A stretch of 57,162 nucleotides of DNA, from positions 1 through 57,162 of the forward strand of contig JAKQJM010000048.1 in assembly GCA_029561145.1 (NCBI GenBank), read 5' to 3'. This stretch comes from Pseudomonadota bacterium (GTDB taxonomy: Bacteria > Pseudomonadota > Gammaproteobacteria > Xanthomonadales > Rhodanobacteraceae). A model generated the notes under the pieces. The model ran no database searches and was not told the DNA's origin. It saw nothing but the letters and a program-made list of their open reading frames with translations. The position numbers and the translations under genes were made by a program. Shown here piece after piece: positions 10,027-18,800 of this stretch. Position 1 is the first letter of the stretch. The number at the start of each line of letters is the position of its first letter.

Positions 10027-10790
10027 AATCGCAGCCGCTGTGGATACCGGTTGATGCGCTGCGCTTGTTCGGTGTACTTCACGAGCCGGTCACGCGCGCG
10101 CGTGCCGCCGTCGTGGTCTGTGCTCCCATCCTGCACGAGTATGCGCGCAGCCATCGACTGTTCGCCGTTCTCGCGCACGAACTTCAGGTGCGGGGTGTCG
10201 CCGTGCTGCGTTTTGACTATCGCGGCACGGGGGATTCGGAAGGTGACGACGATGCCTTCTCGATGCGCCACGCCGTGCGTGATGCCGGCAAGGCCATCGA
10301 TGTGCTGCGCGCACGCTTCCGCGACGTGCCTCTGATCATGCTGGGTGTGCGTGTCGGGGCACTGATCGCGGCCGCAGCGGCAATCGAGGGCAGGGCGGAT
10401 CGCCTGTGGCTGTGGCAACCGGTTGTCGACGGCGCGGCCTATCTGCAGGGCTTGCGCGAGTTCGAGGCGCGGGAACGCCAGTCGCCGATGCGCTATCGAA
10501 TCGCGAAGCGGGCCGACGCAATCGATGACGCGAGCCTGATGGGATTTCTGTGCAGCCGCGACATGCTTGACGAGTTGGCCGGCGCGAACTGGTCGGATGC
10601 AGGGATCGCGCGCTCGAGCGTGACCCTGCTCGATGCGATGGTCGACGGGCGTTCGCCTGCGCACGCGAGACATGTGCCGCTTGCGACCGAGCTGAGTGCA
10701 TGGGCCGAACAGCTCGACATGACCCGGATCGCGCTCGGGCCGATCCGCGCCCTGGCCGCCGAACTCGCGGATCCGGTGGTCGGCGCATGA
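10023..10790 (+). CDS. Alpha/beta hydrolase, exosortase-associated hydrolase 2-like
   Basis: 255 aa from a GTG start overlapping the NRPS stop (GTGA), so translation is probably coupled. The fold is recognisable from the N-terminal strand and FDYRGTGDSEG near residues 64-74. The nucleophile elbow reads GVRVG at 108-112, with Arg where a serine hydrolase has Ser. I recall a similar elbow in the exosortase A-associated hydrolase family (TIGR03101), which could not be verified here. The position directly after a thioesterase-less NRPS suggests a role in release or handling of the product, but the missing nucleophile argues against simple hydrolysis. No signal peptide, so cytoplasmic. Confidence 0.82.
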   Translation: MKSQPLWIPVDALRLFGVLHEPVTRARAAVVVCAPILHEYARSHRLFAVLAHELQVRGVAVLRFDYRGTGDSEGDDDAFSMRHAVRDAGKAIDVLRARFRDVPLIMLGVRVGALIAAAAAIEGRADRLWLWQPVVDGAAYLQGLREFEARERQSPMRYRIAKRADAIDDASLMGFLCSRDMLDELAGANWSDAGIARSSVTLLDAMVDGRSPAHARHVPLATELSAWAEQLDMTRIALGPIRALAAELADPVVGA

Positions 10791-11599
10791 GCATCGATCA
10801 CATCGTCGATCTCGGCGACGACCGCTTCGGCATCCTGAGTCGATCGGGCGAAGCTGCCGACAGCGGTGTCTGCGTGATCCTTTTCAATGCCGGTTTCATC
10901 CATCGCAGCGGACCGTTCCGCCTGCACGCACGCCTGTCGCGGCAACTCGCGGATGCTGGCCACGCGGCGTTCCGCTTCGATGCGCCAGGCATCGGTGATT
11001 CGATCGGACGTTCCGATCAGCCGCTCGTGAAGACGATGCGCGCCGGCATGGATGCGCTCGAACGGCAGTTCGGATATTCGCGTTTTGTCGTCGGCGGGCT
11101 GTGCAGTGCGGCCGACCTCGGCTGGCAGGTCGCAATCGCCGATCCGCGCGTGGTCGGCCTGTTGTCGATCGATGGCCTGGCCCGGCAGGGATGGTCGTAC
11201 CGGATTGCGCGCCTGCGTCGCGCCCTGCGCAAGTCACCGCTACGTCGGCTGGGTTCGTTGTTGCGGCGCGCGCGGACGGCGCCACGGATTCGCGTCGGCG
11301 ATGGCGACCTGCGCGACTGGCCCGCAGCGGGCATCGAGCGTACCCAGTTCGCCAGCCTGGTCGAGCGTGGCGTGGAGCAGTTCCACCTGTTCACCGGGGG
11401 CGCGGGTTATTTCCTCAGTCGCGGACAATTCCGCGAGACCTATGGCCGCGCGGTCAACGCCGCCAGCGTCGTGTTTCATCATTGGCCGCAGTGCGACCAC
11501 ACGTTCTTCGCCGAGTCGGACCGGCGCGCACTGATCCGCACAATCGGCGATTGGATGGCGCAGCGATTTGAGCGCTACCATGGGCCGCCGAACCGATGA
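10787..11599 (+). CDS. Alpha/beta hydrolase with Cys at the nucleophile elbow
   Basis: 270 aa, starting at an ATG that overlaps the previous stop (ATGA). Residues 61-72 carry the typical FRFDAPGIGDS strand-turn, and the elbow reads GLCSA at 104-108, so the nucleophile position is Cys106 or the neighbouring Ser107. A late His in CDHTFF could complete the triad. It resembles the exosortase A-associated hydrolase 1 family (TIGR03100), whose members I recall as having GLCxG. Together with the preceding hydrolase it forms a pair closing the PKS/NRPS operon. A Cys-type acyltransferase or editing thioesterase acting on the carrier-bound product is a reasonable inference. No export signal. Confidence 0.82.
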   Translation: MSIDHIVDLGDDRFGILSRSGEAADSGVCVILFNAGFIHRSGPFRLHARLSRQLADAGHAAFRFDAPGIGDSIGRSDQPLVKTMRAGMDALERQFGYSRFVVGGLCSAADLGWQVAIADPRVVGLLSIDGLARQGWSYRIARLRRALRKSPLRRLGSLLRRARTAPRIRVGDGDLRDWPAAGIERTQFASLVERGVEQFHLFTGGAGYFLSRGQFRETYGRAVNAASVVFHHWPQCDHTFFAESDRRALIRTIGDWMAQRFERYHGPPNR

Positions 11600-11641
11600 T
11601 GCGGCGGACCGGATAGTCGGTTCTAGGTGCCCAAGGGCATT

Positions 11642-11667
11642 CCGCCGCGAGCGGGATCCCGCGGCGG
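11642..11667. repeat. GC-rich inverted repeat upstream of sugar dehydrogenase
   Basis: Perfect 8-bp arms CCGCCGCG and CGCGGCGG enclose 10 nt that themselves contain the palindrome GCGGGATCCCGC. It lies between the second hydrolase and the PQQ dehydrogenase start at 11687, about 10 nt before the likely ribosome binding site (AGGA). No T-tract follows, so it is not a classical terminator; it may be an RNA structure affecting read-through or translation. Confidence 0.5.
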
Positions 11668-11686
11668 CGATGACCAGGAAAAAATC

Positions 11687-12970
11687 ATGCGTGCCAATTC
11701 GATCTGCAAACGGCTGTGCGCTACCGCCTGTTGCTTGCTGCTCTTCGCGTGCCATGTCGCCGGCGCGGCGATTCCGCCCGACCTGCACCTGACCTCCTAC
11801 GCAACGGGCCTGTCCGATCCGGTCGCGATCCGCAGCCCACGCGATGGCAGCGGCCGCATGTTCATCCTCGAGCGCGCGGGCAAGATCCGCATCGTCAATG
11901 CGGCCGGCAACCTGCTAGCCGCGCCGTACTACACGCGCACCGTCGATACCGGCGATGTCGAGCGCGGCCTGCTCGGGCTCGCCTTCGATCCGGCGTTTGC
12001 GAGCAACGGCACGCTCTACATCGTCTATACGGCGAGTGGTTCCAGTGGCGAGATCCTGCGTCGGCTCGTCGCGAGCAACCCGGCCGCGAATACGTTTTCG
12101 GGCAGCGATACCGAAGTGATGCGCGTACCTCTGTTCTACAACCACAACGGCGGCGACATCCATTTCGGCCCGGACAACTATCTGTACTGGAGTACCGGCT
12201 CGGGAACCGGCTCATTCGATCCGGAGGACCTTGCGCAGAACCTGTGGAAGAAGAACGTCGGCAACCTCGACTATTTCCTCATGGGCAAGATCCTGCGCCT
12301 GAATGTGCGTCAGACCACGGCGTCGGCGTCGGCCAACATGTGCGGTGCGACGCCGGGCCAAGCGGCGCAGTACGCAATCCCGGCCGGCAATCCGTATGCG
12401 GCGACGGCGAACACCTGCGCGGAAATATGGGCTTACGGGTTCCGCAATCCTTGGCGCTTCAGCATCGATCGCGCCAACGGCGACTTGTGGATCGGCGATG
12501 TCGGCGAGGGCAATTGGGAAGAGATCAGCCGGTTTCCGGCAGCCGGTGGCAGCAACCGCAATTTCGGTTACCCGCAATGCGAGGGCAATCACCCGGGACG
12601 TCCAAGCGGAACCGGCTCGACCTGCCCGGCGACCTACGGCTCGATTGCGCCGGTGATGGAATACTCGCACGCCAACAGCCGCTGCTCGGTCGCCGGCGGC
12701 GTTCGCTATCGCGGACCGATCGGTCCGTTGAACGGCAACTACATCTTCGGCGATTCCTGCACCAGCGAGGTGTACATCGGTACCGAAGGCGGCGGTGGCG
12801 CATGGTCCTTCGTCACGTTTCCGTCCGGGATCGCCGCCGGCTACGGCACGGTCGTCGCGTTCGGCGAAGGCCAGAACGGTGATCTCTATCTGGTCGACCA
12901 CCAGAACGGTCGTGTCTGGCGTTTCGATTCGGCGGCGTCCGACCTGATTTTCGCCAGCGGGTTCGAGTGA
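11687..12970 (+). CDS. Secreted PQQ-dependent sugar dehydrogenase (GSDH family)
   Basis: 427 aa from the ATG at 11687, preceded by CCAGGAAAAA; the reading frame upstream lacks a better signal peptide. Residues 1-27 form a Sec signal peptide with a hydrophobic core and AGA-A cleavage. The rest is the six-bladed glucose/sorbosone dehydrogenase propeller: LLGLAFDPAF, YNHNGGDIHFGPD, WAYGFRNPWRFS and LWIGDVGEGNWEE are typical. It should oxidise an aldose or uronate in the periplasm using PQQ, but the substrate cannot be read from sequence. The protein ends in Asp-Leu-Ile-Phe-Ala-Ser-Gly-Phe-Glu after the propeller, a tail that looks like a C-terminal sorting or processing signal. The gene is 87 bp after the hydrolase pair and may belong to the same operon. 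Confidence 0.88.
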   Translation: MRANSICKRLCATACCLLLFACHVAGAAIPPDLHLTSYATGLSDPVAIRSPRDGSGRMFILERAGKIRIVNAAGNLLAAPYYTRTVDTGDVERGLLGLAFDPAFASNGTLYIVYTASGSSGEILRRLVASNPAANTFSGSDTEVMRVPLFYNHNGGDIHFGPDNYLYWSTGSGTGSFDPEDLAQNLWKKNVGNLDYFLMGKILRLNVRQTTASASANMCGATPGQAAQYAIPAGNPYAATANTCAEIWAYGFRNPWRFSIDRANGDLWIGDVGEGNWEEISRFPAAGGSNRNFGYPQCEGNHPGRPSGTGSTCPATYGSIAPVMEYSHANSRCSVAGGVRYRGPIGPLNGNYIFGDSCTSEVYIGTEGGGGAWSFVTFPSGIAAGYGTVVAFGEGQNGDLYLVDHQNGRVWRFDSAASDLIFASGFE

Positions 12971-12992
12971 ACGAGCACGCGGCGTAACGGCG

Positions 12993-13916
12993 TCAGCGGC
13001 GACCGCGCCCGAGCAGGTTCAGGGCAATGCGCTTGACCGCCAGCATGCCGGTCGAGCGGGCTTCGCGGCGGATCGCGCGATCGGATGAGTTGCTGCGTGC
13101 CTTGCGGATCCAGCGCATCGCATCGGCGAAACGATTCTCGAAGACCGCGCCGCGCGCATTGCGCAGATACGCGGCGGCAAGTGCGCGCTGCGCGTCTGCG
13201 CGTGGCACGCGGCCCTCGGCGGAGCTGACCGCACGCTCGATCACCTTCGTGTAGTCGTCATAGGTTCGCGCCAGCGCGGACAGGCCATCCTGCCCGCGCA
13301 CCGCGCGAGCAAGGATCTCCTCGACCACGCCGATCCTCCAGCGACTGGCGACACGCAAGTGGAAATCGAGGTCTTCGGCCGTGGCCAGGTTTTCGTCGAA
13401 GCCGCCGATGTCGGCAAACACCTCGCGACGGAACATCGCCGACACCGGGGCGAGGGCAGGATCCTGCAGCACCATCGAAAGCACCCAGCCGTCCTCGCGG
13501 ATCACGTCGCGCCGGCGGAAGCGGTCGATCATTCGGCCTTCGCCGTCGACGCGCTCGACATCGCAGAGGACCATGCCGAACTCGGTATGGGCATCGAGCC
13601 ATTCGACCTGTCTCGCGGTCTTCTCGGGCAACCATTCGTCGTCGCTGTCGAGCAGGGCGATATAACGGCCGCGCGACATCGCCATGCCGCGGTTGCGCGC
13701 AGCGGAAACGCCCGCATTGGCCTGGCGCACGTAGAGGATGCGATCGCCGAACGCGGCCTTCAGCGCAGCATCGGTGCCATCGGTCGAACCGTCGTCAATG
13801 ACGATGATCTCCTCGACCTTGCGCGTCTGCGCGAGCGCCGATTTGATCGCACGGATCACGAGATCGCGCCGGTTGTAAGTCGGTATGATGGCCGAAATTT
13901 CGGGAATTGCCGTCAT
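12993..13916 (-). CDS. Glycosyltransferase family 2
   Basis: 307 aa. The N-terminus is a GT-A nucleotide-binding region: SAIIPTYNRRDLV near 8-20, IDDGSTDGT near 41-49, and the metal-binding LLDSDDEW near 89. It transfers a sugar from a nucleotide donor to a lipid-linked or polysaccharide acceptor on the cytoplasmic side; specificity is not readable. No membrane segments. Its ATG (13914-13916 on the minus strand) shares bases with the ATG of the divergent deacetylase (CATG), so its promoter must lie inside the neighbour's coding sequence. Its stop faces that of the sugar dehydrogenase across 22 bp. Confidence 0.9.
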   Translation of the reverse strand: MTAIPEISAIIPTYNRRDLVIRAIKSALAQTRKVEEIIVIDDGSTDGTDAALKAAFGDRILYVRQANAGVSAARNRGMAMSRGRYIALLDSDDEWLPEKTARQVEWLDAHTEFGMVLCDVERVDGEGRMIDRFRRRDVIREDGWVLSMVLQDPALAPVSAMFRREVFADIGGFDENLATAEDLDFHLRVASRWRIGVVEEILARAVRGQDGLSALARTYDDYTKVIERAVSSAEGRVPRADAQRALAAAYLRNARGAVFENRFADAMRWIRKARSNSSDRAIRREARSTGMLAVKRIALNLLGRGRR

Positions 13917-14925
13917 GCTGTCCGACCTCGTCAGGAAGTTTTTCTATGGTAGCGGCCTGCTCGGCCTCTATCACCGGATGCGCAATCGTCGCACGCTGAC
14001 CGTCGTGATGTTCCATCGGGTGATCGATCCAGCCGATCCGCGCTGGAACTCCTGCGATCCCGACTACACGCTCGAGGCCTCGCTGTTCGAGCGCTGCATC
14101 CGCTTCCTGCAGCGCCACTACCGCATCGTTTCGACCGACGAGGTGCTCGCCGCACGCAACGGCGAACGCGCCTTGCCGCCACGCGCGCTGCTGATCACCT
14201 TCGACGATGGCTGGTCGGACAATGTCGAGTTCGCGCTGCCGCGATTGCGCGCGCACTCACTGCCGGCCTTGCTGTTCGTGGTCGCCGACGTGATCGGGCG
14301 ACGCCTGCCATTCTTCCAGGAGCGCCTGATCGCCGGCTGGCGTCTCGGCCGCGTCAAGGCCGCCGACCTGGTGTCCGCCGCTGGCGGCACGCCTTCGTCC
14401 GGCGGGAATTCGATCGATGATCTGCGTCGTGCGATCGCTGTCCTCGAGGGCCTCGACGAGGCGACACGCGAGCGCGTGTTCGCGCCATTCGCGGCCGACA
14501 CCGATGACGGGCTCCGGCACATGGTGGTCGCCGACGAGCTGAACCAGCTCGCGCAGGGTGGCGTGTGCATTGGCCTGCACGGCAAGACGCATACGCCGAT
14601 GCCGCGCGCCGTCGACCTCGATGCCGAACTCGGCGGCGCGCGCGCGATCGTCGCCGCGCATCTGGATCCGGCCATCGCTCCGCGCACGATGTCGTTCCCG
14701 CACGGTCGTTACACGCCCGAGATCGCGCGACGTGCCCACGACGCGGGTTACGAACTGGTCTTCACGAGCGACCCGACGATCAATCCGGTCGACGCCGGCC
14801 CGCACTGGCTGCTCGGTCGCATCGGCTTCGAGCAAGCGGGCATCGTCGACCGGCAGGGCCGGTTCCGCGCCGACAAGCTCGCCTTGCTGCTGTTCCGCAA
14901 GCCACAGCGGCAGCTCGCCGCCTAA
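13915..14925 (+). CDS. Polysaccharide deacetylase family protein (CE4/NodB)
   Basis: 336 aa if it starts at the ATG at 13915; an in-frame ATG at 13888 lies within the divergent glycosyltransferase and is less likely. CE4 motifs are present: VVMFHRV, ITFDDGWSDN (catalytic and metal Asp), HGKTH (zinc His pair), and FPHGRY (motif 3 equivalent). There is no signal peptide, so it probably acts on a lipid-linked intermediate at the cytoplasmic membrane face or is exported otherwise. Long CE4 proteins of this kind are common in exopolysaccharide loci, where they remove N-acetyl groups. The TAA stop (CTAA) abuts the end of an IS5 remnant, so the native downstream sequence has been replaced. Confidence 0.88.
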   Translation: MLSDLVRKFFYGSGLLGLYHRMRNRRTLTVVMFHRVIDPADPRWNSCDPDYTLEASLFERCIRFLQRHYRIVSTDEVLAARNGERALPPRALLITFDDGWSDNVEFALPRLRAHSLPALLFVVADVIGRRLPFFQERLIAGWRLGRVKAADLVSAAGGTPSSGGNSIDDLRRAIAVLEGLDEATRERVFAPFAADTDDGLRHMVVADELNQLAQGGVCIGLHGKTHTPMPRAVDLDAELGGARAIVAAHLDPAIAPRTMSFPHGRYTPEIARRAHDAGYELVFTSDPTINPVDAGPHWLLGRIGFEQAGIVDRQGRFRADKLALLLFRKPQRQLAA

Positions 14926-15840
14926 GGAGGGTCTGAACAAGTCGATTCGCGAAGTGGTGCTACTCGATTCGGTTCTTTAGTTCGTCCTCAGCTTTCGTCT
15001 ATCGATGAAATGCGTGCATTTAAAGTTCCAAGGGGCCATTTTTGGGCGATTTCTGGCCTTTTATGCCTTTTTTGTCCAAACGCCGGGCGCAATGACCCTG
15101 TCATCGTGAGCAACGCTCTTCGTGCACGATGCAGGTTCGCCAACGCGACGAGGGTGAGCACCTGGACGGTGTTATTCGCCAGTCCCTTGAAGCGAACCTC
15201 GGTAGAGCCGAAGTATCCTTTCACCGTCTGGAACGGCTGCTGGCCACTTCCACATCGGCCATGTCCGCCGGCGTCGTCACGACGGTATGCACCGGGCCAC
15301 TGTCGACATCCACGCCGATGTGGGCCCTCATGCCGACGACTACAGGGACGCAGGAGATAGAGCAACGCAGGAGCAGTTGCCGAAGTGCCACTGGTTGCCC
15401 TTCTTGGTCTGGTGCATCTCCGGATCGCGTTCATGCTTGGCATTCTTCGTTGAACTCGGTGCAGCAATGATCGCGGCGTCCACGATCCTCCCTCGCTTGA
15501 GCAGCAGTCCCTTGCGCGTCAAATGCGCATTGACCTGATCGAAGAGACGACGCGCCGGTTCGTTCGTCTCGATCAACCGGCGGAAGTTGAGAATGGTCGT
15601 TTCGTCTGGAACGCCATCGCTCAGCGACAGCCCAGCAAAGCGGCGCATCGAAACGATCTCATAGAGCGCCTCCTCCATCGCCGGATCGTTCAAGCCGAAT
15701 CAGCTCTGCATCAGATGGATGCGCAACATGGTCCGGATTGGATGGATAGATGGGGCGCCGCCATCGGTGCGCCCCGCGAAGGCCTTCGCCTAGCTGTCGG
15801 GACCTTGGCACGGGACTTGATAGTCTAAGGCCCACGCGGC
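14922..15840 (-). mobile_element. Decayed IS5-family insertion sequence
   Basis: The segment starts at CTAA (14922-14925), followed by GGAGGGTCTGAACAAG, which resembles the terminal repeats of IS5-family elements; IS5 targets YTAR sites. A second CTAA lies at 15825-15828 after CTTGATAG, possibly the eroded other end, but no clean matching inverted repeat is left there. The interior carries only a broken transposase. The right boundary is therefore approximate. Confidence 0.6.
14988..15830 (-). pseudogene. IS5-family transposase pseudogene
   Basis: Pieces of an IS5-subgroup DDE transposase can be read in order on the minus strand. First comes TMLRIHLMQ, then a TGA at 15702-15700 replacing the conserved Trp before FGL. 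DPAMEEALYE..MRRFAGLSL..VPDETTILNFRRL and MHQTKKGNQWHFG follow in frame. An insertion of about 47 nt at 15332-15378 shifts the frame before AHIGVDVDSGPVHTVV. A deletion of roughly 100 codons near 15240-15258 removes the region with the last catalytic Glu before FQTVKGYFG and the C-terminal VRFKGLANNT..LTLVALANLHRA. A nonsense codon, a frameshifting insertion and an internal deletion make it inactive. Confidence 0.88.
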
Positions 15841-15884
15841 GGCCCAATCCCGCCATTTGGCAGGATGCCGCCTAGGATGAACGC

Positions 15885-18800
15885 ATGACACTGCAACACG
15901 AGCGTATGGCGCGCCTTCTCGACTACATCGTCGAGCAGGCCAAGGACATCGACACTTCTGCCTTCAACCTCGCGCAGCCGCCCGGCTTCCTCAAGAAGTT
16001 AGGCGACCTTCGGGATTTGCCAGGCGTCGAGTTCAATCGCCAAGAGGAGGGCGACCACGTATGGCTCTCCATCCAGCGCCTACCGGTCGAGCCCGCCCCT
16101 GGACCTCCAGAAAAAATCGCTCCGTTCGTATCTGGTGCGCCCGACCCGTTTGGCCCGCCGCCGCATGTCATTGCTGCAACGCTTGCGGCGCACCTGGAAG
16201 GTCGGGACGAAGCCGGCGCCACGCGTGCGGCCATCGAGCGTGCGACCGACGATTTTGTCCGCAAATGGCATGTTTGGGCCGAGTCTGAGAAGCCGCGGCG
16301 CTTGACCATCGGTCTGTACGGCGAACTGTTCGCACTCGCGCAGCAACTGACCACGACGGAAACAGCGGCCAAGCCTCAAGAGCTGGTGTGGGGCGTCGGC
16401 GAGACCGTTTGGCGCATGCCGTCCGAGAGTGGCCGCATCACCTTCGACTATCCGTTGCTCACGCAGGCCACCGAAATCACTGTGGACGCGCAAACCATGG
16501 TGCTGTCGGTTCGACCACGCGACGTGCCGGTGCGCGTGGAGTTCGATGCCATCGCCGCGTGTGTGTCGACTTCGGCCGACATCGAAAAGAAGATGCGCGC
16601 GTACGTCCAGAGCGTCGGCGGCGTCTCGCCCTTCGACGCCTCGACCTACACTCCGGTGCTCAAGATGGCCGGTACCGGCCTCGACCCGGACGGTGTGTAC
16701 CGCGAGGTCATCGCGCAGGGAGCAGAAGTGCCCGCGCCAAGCGACACATTGGTCGTGACCGACGCATGGGTGCTGTTTGCGCGCCCGCGGTCGAACAACT
16801 TCCTCATCGACGACATCCATCGACTGAAGGCCAAAGTGGAAGAGGCGGTCGAACTTCCTACGGGACCGCTTGCCATGGTGGCTGACCCAGCAAACGAGGT
16901 CGTCCATCGCGACGCCGTGGTGTTCCGCGGATTGGGCGGAGGCGTCGCCTCCGATGGCACGGTGCCGGTCCGTGAGCTTTTCTTCCCGCTCCCGTACAAC
17001 GACGAGCAGGTTTCCATTGTGCGGCGCTTGGAGACTTCCCCAGGTGTCGCGGTCCAGGGACCGCCAGGCACAGGCAAAACGCATTCGATTGCGAACATCA
17101 TCTGCCATTACCTCGCCACGGGGCGGCGCGTGCTGGTGACGTCGAAAGGCGAGCCAGCGCTGGAAGTGCTCCAAGAAAAAATACCCGAAGAAGTGCGGGC
17201 ATTAACGGTCTCGCTCCTGTCCGGTGACCGCGAAGGCATCCGGCAGTGTCAAGCGTCGATTTCAGCCATCCAGCATCAGATTTCTCAGCTCGACGAAGAG
17301 GCGACCGAGCGCGAGATTCGCAATCTTCAAGACCGCATCAATCGCGTCCATGCCGAGTTGTATGCGCTCGACCGCCGGGTGGACACCATCGCCCGCCAGC
17401 AGCTCCACGACATCGACGTTGACGGCACCCTATTCAAAGCCCAGAAGCTGGCGGAGCTGGTCATGGAGGGCTGTGAGCGCCACGATTGGTTCGACGACAC
17501 GCTCACGCTCGCGGCCGAGCACGCGCCGCCACTTTCAGAAACGGAGGCCGCCGCGATGCGCGATGCGCGACGGCGACTCGGCAAAGACCTCCAATACCTC
17601 GGCCTGCGCCTCCCGAACGCGGGCGAGCTGCCCCCTGTTGAGAAATTAACGTACCTCCACGACGGCCTTGTTCACCTCGGTCGTATCGAGAATCAGCTCA
17701 ACGCCGCGCCCGAGTTCGCGCTGCAGTCCTCGACGCTGGAACCACTCGGTGCGGTCGAGCTTTTTTTGAAACGCGTCGACGACGCGGTTCGCGAATCAGC
17801 CGAACTCGAAGGCGAGGCGCCAAAGTGGGGCCATGCCCTGCGCGTGAAATGCCGCCAACCGTCCTTCGCCTCCGAGCGCAAGGCGCTCGAAGCCTTGTCC
17901 CAGGACATCGACACGCTGACGGCGGAGCGCGCGGCGTTCCTTCAACGACCGGTGGAGATCTCCGGCGAACTGCTTGCCGACCCGAAATCGGTGGAGGCCG
18001 TCGAACGTGGCGCCGAAAGCGGCAAACCCTTTGGATTGCTGGCGTTTGGAGCCGGTGAGGCCAAAGCCCGGTTGGTCGCAGTGCGCGTAGCAGGTCTCCC
18101 CGTGACTGACGCGGACGGCTGGACGCATGTGTCCCGCTACATCCGCCTCCACGCACGGGTAACGACGTTCCTGGCTCGTTGGAATGCCTTTGCGGGAGAG
18201 CTTGGTTTGCCCACTCTTGCGGGGGGCGTGGAAAGCCTGCGCCGTCTGGAGGGCATCGCTCACGCCGCGCGACGCGCGCTCATGCTGGCGACCACGTCTG
18301 AACGGGCTTTGCTGGCTCAGTCCAACACGCTGTTCGTCACTCCGCCGACTGGCTTGGTCCTCGGCACCTCATCCGACTTGGCGGCGTTGGCGGCAGGTAC
18401 CCGTGTCCACCTGACGAAAGCGCAGCTCGCCGGCGCCGCAGTGGCAAGGAGCCGGCTCGACGAGCGCCTTGCGTCGTACCAAGGGCCTGTGGCAGACGGG
18501 CTGCGTGCGTTCGCCGCCGAGCAGTTGGGGCAGGCCGACGTCGCAGCGGCAAAGTTGTCGGCCGACTACGCCGCCGCACTCGCTGAGGTTCATCGCGTTT
18601 CGTCGCTGTCGAGCGACCTCGCCGTGGTGAGTGACGCCGCCGACCGGTTGCGTGGAGCTGGGGGCGAACGCTGGGCGCAACGGTTGACCGTTAGCCCCGC
18701 AACCGCCATCGGCGAAGACGAGGGGATGCCGAGCGACTGGCGACAGGCGTGGACCTGGGCGCGGATGCGTGGGCACCTGGCGTCCATCGAAGCACGGGGC

